Assembly (NCBI GenBank): GCA_036272735.1 | Contig: DATAYF010000408.1 | Coordinates: 1-16,118, forward strand | From: DATAYF01 sp036272735 | GTDB taxonomy: Bacteria > Chloroflexota > Ktedonobacteria > Ktedonobacterales > Ktedonobacteraceae | Reading direction: 5' to 3' | DNA: 16,118 bases | Shown: in pieces, positions 1-7,698 of the stretch | How positions within the stretch are numbered: position 1 is the first letter of the stretch | Layout of the letters: the number at the start of each line of letters is the position of its first letter | The notes under the pieces: model-generated | Database searches by the model: none | Told to the model about the DNA's origin: nothing | What the model saw: only the letters and a program-made list of their open reading frames with translations | Translations under genes and position numbers: made by a program

Positions 1-284
1 CCCAGGAGGCTGACGACCACAAGGGGCGCATGGAACGCGACTGGGACCTTGCCCATGCTGTCGAGCACCTGCCGAGCAAGCAACGCGTCGTGATTGTCCT
101 TCATTATTACAACAGTATGACTCTGCACGAAATGGCAGAGACGTTGAATACCTCAGAGAATACGCTCAAAAAACGTATTCAAGCCGCGCTCAGCAATCTA
201 CGCCGCGCGTTGCGCACATCTGATGCTGAAGACGATTTTATGCCTCAACCAGCCGGAGCAGGATACATAGCATCAATAGCCTGA
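1..284 (+). CDS. RNA polymerase sigma factor, ECF/sigma-70 type, C-terminal part (5' end outside window)
   Basis: The frame is open from position 3 with no stop upstream, so the gene begins before the window and only the last 93 codons are visible. The segment HLPSKQRVVIVLHYYNSMTL followed by AETLNTSENTLKKRIQAAL matches sigma-70 region 4, the helix-turn-helix that binds the -35 element. It fits the pattern 'LP..QR.V..L.Y...ms..EiA..L..s..TVK.R...A...LR' of ECF sigma factors. The ATG at 30 is inside the domain and is not the true start. The C-terminal tail after the HTH is short and poor in recognisable motifs. A strong inverted repeat follows about 20 nt after the stop. The partner anti-sigma factor is not in view. 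Confident on the family, unknown on the regulon. Confidence 0.85.
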   Translation, partial: QEADDHKGRMERDWDLAHAVEHLPSKQRVVIVLHYYNSMTLHEMAETLNTSENTLKKRIQAALSNLRRALRTSDAEDDFMPQPAGAGYIASIA

Positions 285-482
285 TATCTCTACACGGCAA
301 ACCATAGAAAAGGTGACACCTTGTATGATAGATGCGTCATACAAGGTGTCACCTTTTCCATCCCTTTTTAATTGATTCATCGCCACACTTCCACATAGTT
401 ATTTGCTCAGCAATGGCATACTGTAAAGTAGGAGAACATAGTATAAAATAGGGGTGATGGCGAGCGGAACTGGAGGGAACGG
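285..482. other. Intergenic region between sigma factor and flippase
   Basis: Apart from the stem-loop at 307-358, this stretch holds an AT-rich TATAAA at 442-447 that could serve as a -10 element for the flippase gene. No convincing -35 is present at the right distance. A clear ribosome binding site, GGAGG at 472-476, precedes the GTG at 483. Confidence 0.35.
307..358 (+). terminator. Long stem-loop terminator after the sigma factor gene
   Basis: A perfect 22-bp inverted repeat (307-328 against 337-358) encloses an 8-nt loop. A run of five T follows at 365-369. The position, 22 nt after the sigma stop codon, suits transcription termination. The stem is much longer than a usual rho-independent terminator. 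Confidence 0.7.
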
Positions 483-1799
483 GTGGAAGGGAATGTATTG
501 TTCGCGTATAGCACGGCAAAAAAGCATCTGCTGGCGCGGCCAGACTATAAGCAAGTCGGTCTGAACATCACGACCATTGCAGTGAACATTGGAACCTACG
601 CAATGGTGGCCAGGGTGTTAGGAGCCAGCACCTTCGGCACCTACAGTTTTTTGCAATGGCTAGCAACCATCACGGTCCCACTCATCGGCGTGGGTATGTC
701 GGCAATCACCAGTAACCAGCTTGTGAGGGCCCACAACAAAGAGACACCATTCAGTATCGCAGGCATGTTTTATTTTTTGTGGTACTATCAATGCCGCCGC
801 ATCGTACTGTACAGCGTTATTTACCTCGCGCTGGCTTTCTTGTCTTTCCTACTCTTCCCTATGTGCTCGCCATTACGCCTTGTATTGAGTGGCCTGGCAA
901 CACTGCCACTCTTTTTAAATGGGATCATTGGCGTGACCCTGCGTAGCCTGCGTCGGCAGAGGTTGCTAGCAAGCGTCAACCTCTTCGGGGCATTGATCAC
1001 GCTGTTATTTACCATTATCGCCAGCCAGTTGCAAGGCCAACAGCCCGAACTATTTTTGCTGGTCCTCGCGCTATCAGGAACCTTCACGCTGATGCTGTCG
1101 GTCATCTGCATTGCGCGCCAGTTGCCACTTCAAGAGGCTCAAAAGCCTGGCTTCTTTTTAAGCGCACGCTTGCACCATTGCTGCCGATTGCCATTCGTGT
1201 CCTATGGCATCGATGCTATTATTTGGCAGCATAGCGAAATATTGCTGCTGGCCTACTGGTATAGTTCGCAGGAACTTGGTTTGTACACCGTCAGTATGAT
1301 GATCAGCGCAACCATCATACGGCTGGTTCCGGGTTTGCTCACCTCCTGGATTTTGCCGGTCTTCCTACGCCATCAGCAAGGTCCCCACTACCTCGATCCG
1401 TACGATTCTTTTATCAAAACCTCGTGTTACATGGCGTTTCTGGCTGCACCCATTTGTATTCTCGTGACCCTGATCAGCCCGACGCTGATTACCTACTGCC
1501 TTGGCTATGCCTACCTTCCCCTGCTGCAACCACTGCGCATCCTGCTGATTGCCAGCGTCTTCGGTAGCATCGCCACTGTCAGCCTGACGCGTCTGGCGCA
1601 TAGCGAACGGCAAAAGACATTGCAACAGATTGGCATGGCCTCAGCCCTCATCAATATCGTGCTCGCCATCCCCTGCATTGCGCATTGGGGCATGGAAGGG
1701 GCCGCATTTGCCAGCGCCAGCGCCCAAATTATCGCAGCCCTCGGCTCGATCATTTTGTGCGCAAGGCTGCTATTAAAGAACGAGATCAATTTTACGTGA
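483..1799 (+). CDS. Polysaccharide biosynthesis protein, Wzx-type flippase/MATE-like transporter
   Basis: This is a 438-residue integral membrane protein with about 12 predicted hydrophobic segments spread along its length. Its N-terminal pattern, VGLNITTIAVNIGTYAMVAR followed by VLGASTFGTYSF, is typical of the polysaccharide/O-antigen flippase family. These proteins move lipid-linked glycan across the cytoplasmic membrane. The length fits the family (about 400-500). The start is GTG at 483, set by GGAGG about 6 nt upstream. It ends at a TGA just before a 54-bp perfect palindrome, with a membrane glycosyltransferase next on the same strand, which supports a role in surface glycan export. The substrate cannot be read from the sequence. 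The MATE superfamily fold makes a different lipid-linked cargo possible. Confidence 0.75.
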   Translation: MEGNVLFAYSTAKKHLLARPDYKQVGLNITTIAVNIGTYAMVARVLGASTFGTYSFLQWLATITVPLIGVGMSAITSNQLVRAHNKETPFSIAGMFYFLWYYQCRRIVLYSVIYLALAFLSFLLFPMCSPLRLVLSGLATLPLFLNGIIGVTLRSLRRQRLLASVNLFGALITLLFTIIASQLQGQQPELFLLVLALSGTFTLMLSVICIARQLPLQEAQKPGFFLSARLHHCCRLPFVSYGIDAIIWQHSEILLLAYWYSSQELGLYTVSMMISATIIRLVPGLLTSWILPVFLRHQQGPHYLDPYDSFIKTSCYMAFLAAPICILVTLISPTLITYCLGYAYLPLLQPLRILLIASVFGSIATVSLTRLAHSERQKTLQQIGMASALINIVLAIPCIAHWGMEGAAFASASAQIIAALGSIILCARLLLKNEINFT

Positions 1800-1813
1800 G
1801 TTGCTGGTTGCTG

Positions 1814-1867
1814 ACATATAAAGGAATATTAATGATTTGGCCAAATCATTAATATTCCTTTATATGT
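1814..1867. repeat. 54-bp perfect palindrome, probable bidirectional terminator or dispersed palindromic repeat
   Basis: Two 27-nt arms are exact reverse complements with no spacer; the centre is between 1840 and 1841 (TTTGGCCAAA at the core). It lies 14 nt after the flippase stop. There is no following T-run, so it is not a canonical rho-independent terminator. A related palindrome with covarying bases lies at 3705-3754. Confidence 0.75.
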
Positions 1868-1983
1868 TGGGCATGCTACGCGCCCGGACTCCTGTGCCAT
1901 CATTTGCCAGAAGTAAGTGGCTTATAGTATAGTGCTTCAGAACGAATTCGTTCAGTAAGCAGAACGGAGTCCTAACAGGCAAC
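1868..1983 (+). promoter_or_regulatory. Leader of the glycosyltransferase gene with a 14-bp palindrome
   Basis: Positions 1940-1953 read GAACGAATTCGTTC, a perfect palindrome that could be an operator. It follows TATAGTATAG at about 1923-1932, which resembles a -10 region. The ribosome binding site of the next gene is weak: GGAGT at 1966-1970 is about 13 nt before ATG 1984. Regulation by a palindrome-binding repressor is only a suggestion. Confidence 0.3.
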
Positions 1984-3741
1984 ATGTTAGCATATATAGA
2001 TCGTGTCAGGAAACAGCGTCCATTTAGCTCACATGAATTTTGGATGTGGCTGATCGTGATAGCAGGGGCATTATTGCGCTTTGCACTTATCAGCCATAAC
2101 TGGCCCTCAACTAATAGCGATGAAGCCGTGATGGGGCTGATGGCAAAACATATCCTGGTACGCGGGGAGCACCCTATTTTCTATTATGGTCAGGCGTACA
2201 TGGGTCCCCTGGAAGCCTACGTTGGGGCTATCCTCTTTGCTATTTTCGGAGTATCTACGCTCACGCTGCGCCTTGGGCTGATTCTCTTCTTTGCCATCTT
2301 CGTAGTATGCATGTACTATTTGACGCGCCTGCTCTACAACAGGCAACTTGCACTCGTGACGGTTGGGCTACTTAGCCTGGGTTCTGTCGATATGCTGCTG
2401 CACCAGTTACGCGGCATCGGTGGCTACCCTGAAATCGTCGCCTTTGCCGCGTTGATCTTTTTTATCGCCAGCCATCTTGCGCTCACGGCGGACCAGGCGC
2501 AACAAGCAAATATCGGTAATGTTCAACGCAGGCGCTGGCTCGAGTTTGCTGTGCTGGGCTTGCTCGCGGGACTCGCCATCTGGGATGATCAGCTTATTCT
2601 GCCGTGGGTTTTTCTTGCTGCCGTGCTGCTGTTCCTCTTTTGTCGCCATGAACTGCGCCGCGTCTCCGGCGTATGCGTGCTCTTTGGGCTGCTCATCGGT
2701 GCATCGCCTATTATTTATTACAACATTACCGCCCCTACGGGACAAAGCTCGATTGAAATTCTGGCGGCGCTGCAACACGCTGGTGCGGCCCAAATAGCGC
2801 AACAACACATCACCTTGTTGAGTAACATTAGCGGAACCCTGCTGGTCGGGCTACCAGCCATTACGGGCTTCAATCCAACCTGTGCGGCGACCAACCTGCC
2901 ATTTTTGGGGCAGGCTACCCCTCAGATGCTGCTTTGTACGGCACTGCAAGGAGGCTGGACACTAGGTTATTTTGTGCTCTGGGTCAGCGCGGCTTGCCTT
3001 GCTGGGTATATCATCTGGCGGCATTGGCAGCAATGGAAGCAGAATCACGACCACGCGTTCACGCGAGAGGAGCGCGACAACTATGTCATACAATGGGCGC
3101 GTTTGCTGCTCCTGCTAGGAGGCATTCTGACCATGCTTTCCTACATTACCAGCCCTAGCTCGGCTCTCGTTCCAGGCCCTACCTCGCGCTACCTGATCTG
3201 CGTGCAACTCACTATTCCCGCCATTTTGTGGCCCCTGTGGAACGGCTTCAACAGGCAAAAAATCGTGATGGTGGGCGGGATACGACCACTGCTGATTCTG
3301 CGTATCGCGCTGCTGCTCTTCATTGAGCTGATGTTCCTGCTCGGCACGATCCGTACCTTCAACCAGGGCACGCAGGATGGTTTGCAACAAGAACAGGCCC
3401 TTATCCAGTATCTAGAAAGCGTTGGTGCCACCCGCGTCTATGCAGACTATTGGAACTGCTACAACCTCGTTTTCCAGAGCAATGAAAACATCCTTTGTAC
3501 GCCGCTTGGAGACCAACTTCAGCCCGCCCAGGATCGCTATCCACCCTATACGCGCATCATACAAAGTACGTATTCACCGGCGTACGTGTTTAGCAAGGGC
3601 GCACCACAGGTGGCGCTGCTGGAACACGACCTACGCACGCTGCACATTCCGTATAAATATTATGCCTTCGCTGACTACGTCGTATACGAACCCAACGACC
3701 AATTACATAAAGGAATAGTAATGGTTTCCGGAAACCATTAA
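1984..3741 (+). CDS. Membrane glycosyltransferase, GT-C fold (GT39/ArnT-like)
   Basis: This 585-residue protein has a first membrane segment at about residues 20-38. A luminal-type loop follows with NSDEAVMGLMAKHIL (residues 44-58) and then FYYGQAYMGPLEAY (66-79). An acidic pair right after the first membrane helix (here D46 E47) is the hallmark of GT-C enzymes, which transfer sugars from polyprenyl-phosphate donors on the outer face of the membrane. About ten more hydrophobic segments follow. The soluble C-terminal part from about residue 475 contains a Tyr-rich segment. The gene follows the flippase on the same strand, so a joint role in cell-surface glycan or glycolipid assembly is likely. 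The last twelve or so codons are encoded inside the palindromic element at 3705-3754, so the native C-terminus may have been replaced by the repeat. Donor and acceptor are unknown. Confidence 0.75.
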   Translation: MLAYIDRVRKQRPFSSHEFWMWLIVIAGALLRFALISHNWPSTNSDEAVMGLMAKHILVRGEHPIFYYGQAYMGPLEAYVGAILFAIFGVSTLTLRLGLILFFAIFVVCMYYLTRLLYNRQLALVTVGLLSLGSVDMLLHQLRGIGGYPEIVAFAALIFFIASHLALTADQAQQANIGNVQRRRWLEFAVLGLLAGLAIWDDQLILPWVFLAAVLLFLFCRHELRRVSGVCVLFGLLIGASPIIYYNITAPTGQSSIEILAALQHAGAAQIAQQHITLLSNISGTLLVGLPAITGFNPTCAATNLPFLGQATPQMLLCTALQGGWTLGYFVLWVSAACLAGYIIWRHWQQWKQNHDHAFTREERDNYVIQWARLLLLLGGILTMLSYITSPSSALVPGPTSRYLICVQLTIPAILWPLWNGFNRQKIVMVGGIRPLLILRIALLLFIELMFLLGTIRTFNQGTQDGLQQEQALIQYLESVGATRVYADYWNCYNLVFQSNENILCTPLGDQLQPAQDRYPPYTRIIQSTYSPAYVFSKGAPQVALLEHDLRTLHIPYKYYAFADYVVYEPNDQLHKGIVMVSGNH

Positions 3742-3754
3742 CAAAGCTTTATGT
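3705..3754. repeat. Palindromic element between convergent genes, related to 1814-1867
   Basis: Outer arms of 8 bp (ACATAAAG / CTTTATGT), a 6-nt mismatched internal loop on each side, and a perfect 22-nt core palindrome at 3719-3740 share one centre at 3729/3730. It spans the stop codon of the glycosyltransferase and lies 17 nt from the stop of the convergent ABC exporter gene, so it could end transcription from both sides. Confidence 0.65.
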
Positions 3755-3771
3755 ATCTCATCTAGCAATGA

Positions 3772-6474
3772 CTACGCGGCTTCGATCTCGCCGTTTTCGA
3801 TCTGGGTCTTAATCAGGCGTGCATAGTAGCCATTCTTTTGCAAGAGCGACTTGTGCGTGCCTTGCTCAACGATATGGCCTTGATCCAGCACCAGGATCAC
3901 GTCGGCGTTTTTGATAGTGCTCAGGCGGTGAGCGATCACAACCTGCGTACAGGAGAGACTGTTCAGGTTCTCCTCGACGACCTGTTCCGTTGCCACATCC
4001 AGCGCGCTCGTGGCCTCATCGAGCAGTAGCAGTGCCGGGTGGCTGGCGAGCGCGCGCGCCAGGGCCAGGCGTTGACGTTGTCCGCCGGAAAACGCACTTC
4101 CACCTTCGGAGACCAACGTCTCGTATTTCATCGGCATGTGTTCGATGTCTTCATGGATCGCCGCCGCGCGAGCTGCCCTGACTACCTGGGACATATCCAT
4201 GCTGGGATCGTTCAGGGCAATGTTATCACGCACGGAGCCGCTAAAGATAAAGGCTTCTTGCAATACCACACCAAACTGGCTGCGCACTTCCTGGTAATTC
4301 AATTGTTCTAGTGGCAAGCCATCGAAACGAATACTGCCTTTCGTCGGAGTAATCAAGCCGATCAGCAATTTCCCCAACGTACTCTTGCCCGAACCGGTTT
4401 TGCCGACCAGCGCGACCTTTTTGCGGGGCTGGATTTGCACGTCGATATCTTCTAGAACCATTGGGGCATTCTGATCATATTGAAAACTCACCCCTTTGAC
4501 GTCGATCTGCCCTTTCAGCTTAGGCGGAGACTGTACTTTGCGCGGGTCTTGCTCTGGCTCCGCCTCAAGGATATCAGCGATGCGTTCGAAGTGGGCACGC
4601 ACGATTTGTATGCTTTGTCCCGTCGAGGCCAGCGAACCAAGTGGGGTGAGGAAACCAATCGCCAGGGCATTGAGGGCGAACATAGTCCCGACCGTCATGG
4701 CACCACTGGTTACTTGCATGGCCCCAATCCAGAGCAACAGCAGCGGCGCAGAGAGCGAGAGCACGTTGAGCAGGCTGCCTACAACCGACGACAGGTAGTC
4801 ACGGCGTACGGAGATATTCATTTCGTCGAAGAACAGGCTTGTCCAGCGTTCGAGCGCGCGCTGTTCCGCTCCGGCAGCTTTGAGGGTAGCGATACCGGCC
4901 AGCGCCTCATTTAAGTAGCCCTGCGTTTTGCCCTGTGCCGCCAGATCCTGCTTAGTCAGTCGGCGGATGATCGGGGCCGTAATCAATAGGAGCGCGACCT
5001 GAAAAGCACCGATGCCCAGCGCGGTTCCAGCGATCAGGCCCGATTGGGTGACCAGGATGATCAGGTAGACGACCACGGTGCTCCCATCCAACAGAGTCGA
5101 AATCAACTGATTGGTCAGCAATTGGCGAATAGCGATATTACTGCCCACACGCGACAACAAGTCACCGCTGAGGCGCAACTGGAAGAAGCGATACGGCAGA
5201 CTAAGCAGGTGCTCGAAGAAATTGAGCATCATCTGCGCATCGACGCGCGTTTGCAGGTAGAGCAGCAAGGTGCCACGCAAGAAGGTCGAGACGCCTTGCG
5301 CAACGATGAGCAAGATCATACCCAGGCCGAGCAGCGTCAACATGCCGATGGATCTGGATGGAATAATATGATCCACAACAATTTCCGTTAGCACCGGCGT
5401 ACTCAGACCCAGGACCTGCAAAAGCAGCGAGGTGAGAATAATTTGTAGGATAATGCCACGCACGCTAAGCAGCGAACGCAGGTAGGTTGTCAATGAGAAA
5501 CTGCTCTGTTGCCCTTGCTGCTCGAACTGGTTGCCCGGCTCCAACATAATGACGACGCCGGTAAAAGCTTCGTCAAATTCTTCAGGCGTCAGGCGACGGC
5601 GGCCTACGGCTGGATCAACAATATCAACGTGATTAGGAGACCAGCGCTCAAGCACCACAAAATGGTTAAATTCCCAGTGAATGATAGCCGGGAGGTTGAC
5701 GGAGCGAAAATCGTTCTGTTTGATGGAGACTGGTCGCACGCGAAAGCCATATTTGCGCGCGGATTTCACAATCGCTAGTGCGGAAAGGCCATCACGACCC
5801 ACGCCACAGCGCTCCTGCACCTCTGAAATACTGGCAGCATGTCCATAGTAGTTCAGAACCATGGCAAGGCAAGCGGCCCCACATTCGACCGCGCTCATCT
5901 GCCGCATTTCGGGGACACGTCGTAGCTTGTGTTTGCGACGTGATTTCGCAGGTGGCTGGGGAGTTTGTTTTACTGCTGCTGGCGTCTCTTTGGTCGGTTG
6001 TTTTGGTTGCGCAGGTGCTTGTGCGGGCTGCGGTTGTGCGGATGCTTGTGGAGTTGGTACGTGATGCATCCTCTCGGTAGGTTCCACACCGGCGCGTTCG
6101 TCGCTTGTGGGCGCGACAGGCGCGGGGGCGATAAGCATGTGGTTATGTTGAATGGCGGTTAAACGCATGGTGGGAATATCAAGTTCAGGATGGCTGATCA
6201 GGGCTTTTTCGATAGCAGTCAAGCGAGTCGCAGGCTCTTCAGTCTCAGGAATGTCCTCTGCTTCCTGCTCGTGCAGGTTATGTTCATGCCCGTCGTGCCG
6301 GTTTACACGTGTTCGCAGGCTGGGTAGTTTGGTGTGAGGAAGCTTGGGGGACGTGCTTTTGACTATCGCAACCTGACGCGTCGGCAAATTGAGCAAGGGC
6401 GCAAACATACTTTTTTGCTTGTGCTGCTGATCTTGCGATGGAGAAGCATCAGGCTCGTGCTGCGTCTGTGCCAT
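3772..6474 (-). CDS. Peptidase-containing ABC exporter (C39 peptidase + ABC membrane domain + ATPase) for double-glycine peptides
   Basis: This 900-residue exporter should both cleave and export the neighbouring precursor. Residues 1-185 form a proline-, glutamine- and charge-rich extension without predicted fold. The C39 peptidase follows, with oxyanion Gln192, catalytic Cys198 in AVECGAACL, His271 in NHFVV and Asp287 in IVDPAVG, all as in LanT/PCAT proteins. Membrane helices span about 335-615. The ATPase has Walker A GKTGSGKST (691-699), Q-loop Gln739, signature FSGGQ (795-799), Walker B LLLLDE (815-820) and H-loop His849. The signature has Phe where Leu is usual. The start is ATG at 6474, chosen because AAGGGATGGA lies just upstream; a longer frame would overlap the adaptor gene. 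The gene starts 43 nt after the HlyD-like gene on the same strand. Family members average about 700 residues, and the surplus is the N-terminal extension. Confidence 0.93.
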   Translation of the reverse strand: MAQTQHEPDASPSQDQQHKQKSMFAPLLNLPTRQVAIVKSTSPKLPHTKLPSLRTRVNRHDGHEHNLHEQEAEDIPETEEPATRLTAIEKALISHPELDIPTMRLTAIQHNHMLIAPAPVAPTSDERAGVEPTERMHHVPTPQASAQPQPAQAPAQPKQPTKETPAAVKQTPQPPAKSRRKHKLRRVPEMRQMSAVECGAACLAMVLNYYGHAASISEVQERCGVGRDGLSALAIVKSARKYGFRVRPVSIKQNDFRSVNLPAIIHWEFNHFVVLERWSPNHVDIVDPAVGRRRLTPEEFDEAFTGVVIMLEPGNQFEQQGQQSSFSLTTYLRSLLSVRGIILQIILTSLLLQVLGLSTPVLTEIVVDHIIPSRSIGMLTLLGLGMILLIVAQGVSTFLRGTLLLYLQTRVDAQMMLNFFEHLLSLPYRFFQLRLSGDLLSRVGSNIAIRQLLTNQLISTLLDGSTVVVYLIILVTQSGLIAGTALGIGAFQVALLLITAPIIRRLTKQDLAAQGKTQGYLNEALAGIATLKAAGAEQRALERWTSLFFDEMNISVRRDYLSSVVGSLLNVLSLSAPLLLLWIGAMQVTSGAMTVGTMFALNALAIGFLTPLGSLASTGQSIQIVRAHFERIADILEAEPEQDPRKVQSPPKLKGQIDVKGVSFQYDQNAPMVLEDIDVQIQPRKKVALVGKTGSGKSTLGKLLIGLITPTKGSIRFDGLPLEQLNYQEVRSQFGVVLQEAFIFSGSVRDNIALNDPSMDMSQVVRAARAAAIHEDIEHMPMKYETLVSEGGSAFSGGQRQRLALARALASHPALLLLDEATSALDVATEQVVEENLNSLSCTQVVIAHRLSTIKNADVILVLDQGHIVEQGTHKSLLQKNGYYARLIKTQIENGEIEAA

Positions 6475-6517
6475 GAAAAATCCATCCCTTCTGCTACGTA
6501 TACATGTTTTTCTGTAT

Positions 6518-7093
6518 TTATTGAATAAAGTAGTTGATACCAGGTAATAGGGAGAGTATACTTTGCGACCCGGTCTGTATGCTAGCGGCACAGACGCTGC
6601 CAACGTAGACACGTGCCGAAGCCAATGGGTGAATAGCAACCGTGACCTGCACAGAAGGACCAATAATGACCTGGGCAAGCCCGCCCTGCAAATTGAAACG
6701 TGAACGCGCCTCCTCAGGACTGATCAATGTAGTATTTACCTGCTGTACAGAACTGGTGACGCTACTTCCTTGTGGGCCGATTTGCAGATTGACCGGCTGC
6801 CCCACGTGCAGGTGTGCCTGCTCGTTGGGTGGAAAGAATAGGACCGCCACAACTTCGTGCTCTTGTGAACTGTTGCCCATAGCCTGCTGCGCCACGATCC
6901 CCTGTCCGGTGACGGATACCGGTACGTGTATCGACCAGGCTAGCGCTCCCCCCGCACAGAAGACCAGCAGAATGACCCAGAAGCAGGCAAAGACCGGCGG
7001 CGTAATCAGGCGTAACACAACATTCTGTTCTTGCTTCCGAAAATATTTCTTGAGTGCTTTTTCCCGAAAGATTGAAGGTTCAGGGGAAGGCAT
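6518..7093 (-). CDS. Short HlyD-family membrane fusion/adaptor protein of a peptide export system
   Basis: This 191-residue protein has a charged cytoplasmic N-terminus (residues 1-30), one membrane helix at about 32-53, and then SIHVPVSVTGQGIV, the typical entry of HlyD/NHLM-type adaptors into the periplasmic-like beta domain. The rest is a beta-rich region with VVAVLFFPPNEQAHLHVGQP, the 'G..V.l...p' barrel signature. It lacks the long coiled-coil hairpin of classical HlyD (about 400 residues or more), which fits a cell without the usual outer-membrane channel. The start is ATG at 7093 with AAGGAG six nt upstream. It lies between the precursor and the ABC exporter, after an attenuator. It should link exporter and substrate outside the membrane. 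Confident on the class because of context, membrane helix and motif. Confidence 0.8.
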   Translation of the reverse strand: MPSPEPSIFREKALKKYFRKQEQNVVLRLITPPVFACFWVILLVFCAGGALAWSIHVPVSVTGQGIVAQQAMGNSSQEHEVVAVLFFPPNEQAHLHVGQPVNLQIGPQGSSVTSSVQQVNTTLISPEEARSRFNLQGGLAQVIIGPSVQVTVAIHPLASARVYVGSVCAASIQTGSQSILSLLPGINYFIQ

Positions 7094-7138
7094 GCGTTAC
7101 TCCTTACACTTACAAATAAAAAAGAACAGGCAAGCGAC

Positions 7139-7175
7139 AAAAAAGCCGGATAGTGGTGAGACACCACCACCCGGC
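7139..7175 (-). terminator. Rho-independent attenuator between precursor and export genes
   Basis: On the minus strand, GCCGG pairs with CCGGC (7145-7149 against 7171-7175), continued inward by GTGGTG against CACCAC around a 3-nt loop at 7159-7161. Six T residues follow directly (A-run 7139-7144 on the plus strand). It starts about 30 nt after the precursor stop codon and lies 45 nt before the HlyD-like start codon. This placement typically gives high precursor and low exporter transcript. Confidence 0.85.
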
Positions 7176-7204
7176 ACCATGAGCGCTCCCGGAGATAACC
7201 GAAG

Positions 7205-7357
7205 CTAGTACTCTGAGGAGCTGCTGCTGATACCCAGGCCCACTCCAAGACCGATGCTGGTGCGGCTGCTCTCTCCACCCCAACCCCAGCCACCGGTAAC
7301 TTCAGCAAGCTGCTCGTCGTTCAATTCTTCTATTGCGTTCTCTTCATAATTTGTCAT
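7205..7357 (-). CDS. Double-glycine leader peptide, bacteriocin/RiPP-type precursor
   Basis: This 50-residue peptide begins MTNYEENAIEELNDEQLAEV and reaches TGG at residues 21-23. The ELNDEQLAEVTGG segment is the classic leader read by C39 peptidases, with hydrophobic residues at -4, -7 and -12 and cleavage after Gly-Gly. The predicted core of 27 residues begins WGWGGESS, contains an alternating IGLGVGLGI stretch and ends in five Ser, then Glu-Tyr. It has no Cys, so disulphides or lanthionines are not possible. The start is ATG at 7357, with AAAGGA about 12 nt upstream; a longer frame to 7435 lacks a better ribosome binding site. Adaptor and exporter genes lie downstream. The core resembles no named bacteriocin that I recognise; a signalling peptide is an alternative. 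Confidence 0.85.
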   Translation of the reverse strand: MTNYEENAIEELNDEQLAEVTGGWGWGGESSRTSIGLGVGLGISSSSSEY

Positions 7358-7559
7358 AATGTTCACTGGTCCTTTCGATCCTTCAAAACGTGGGCGACAG
7401 GACAACTTAACGTCATGCATAGCTGTCATCAACACGTTCCGCTATATATTTGATAACCATAGTTGAGACGTGTACCTGTCGCTGAACCAACGTTGTTCCA
7501 AGCACTTCTTGTCGTGCATGATACATAGACTTAGAACTATCAATAGTATACGCGACTCA

Positions 7560-7588
7560 AAAATAGCCCCTGCTCATCTGTGAATCAA
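7560..7588 (-). promoter_or_regulatory. Candidate promoter of the peptide export cassette
   Basis: On the minus strand, TTGATT (7583-7588) and TATTTT (7560-7565) are separated by 17 nt, which fits a sigma-70 promoter. It predicts a leader of roughly 200 nt before the precursor. A hairpin with 7-bp arms, AGCTGCA/TGCAGCT at 7591-7614, lies immediately upstream of the -35 and could be a regulator site. Confidence 0.35.
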
Positions 7589-7698
7589 ATAGCTGCAAAG
7601 TACTATGTGCAGCTCAACCATACGAGAAGCAACTATATTGAGAAGGTACCGTACAACCAGAAAGATTTTTCTTCTGGTAGGCGAGTCGGCATGTTAGT

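Noticed and set aside
4480..4914. 144-codon plus-strand frame
   Set aside because: It is antisense to the membrane and ATPase domains of the ABC exporter, which have complete conserved motifs on the other strand.
6475..6678. N-terminal extension of the exporter to 6678
   Set aside because: It would overlap the HlyD-like gene by 160 nt in another frame, while a good ribosome binding site precedes ATG 6474.
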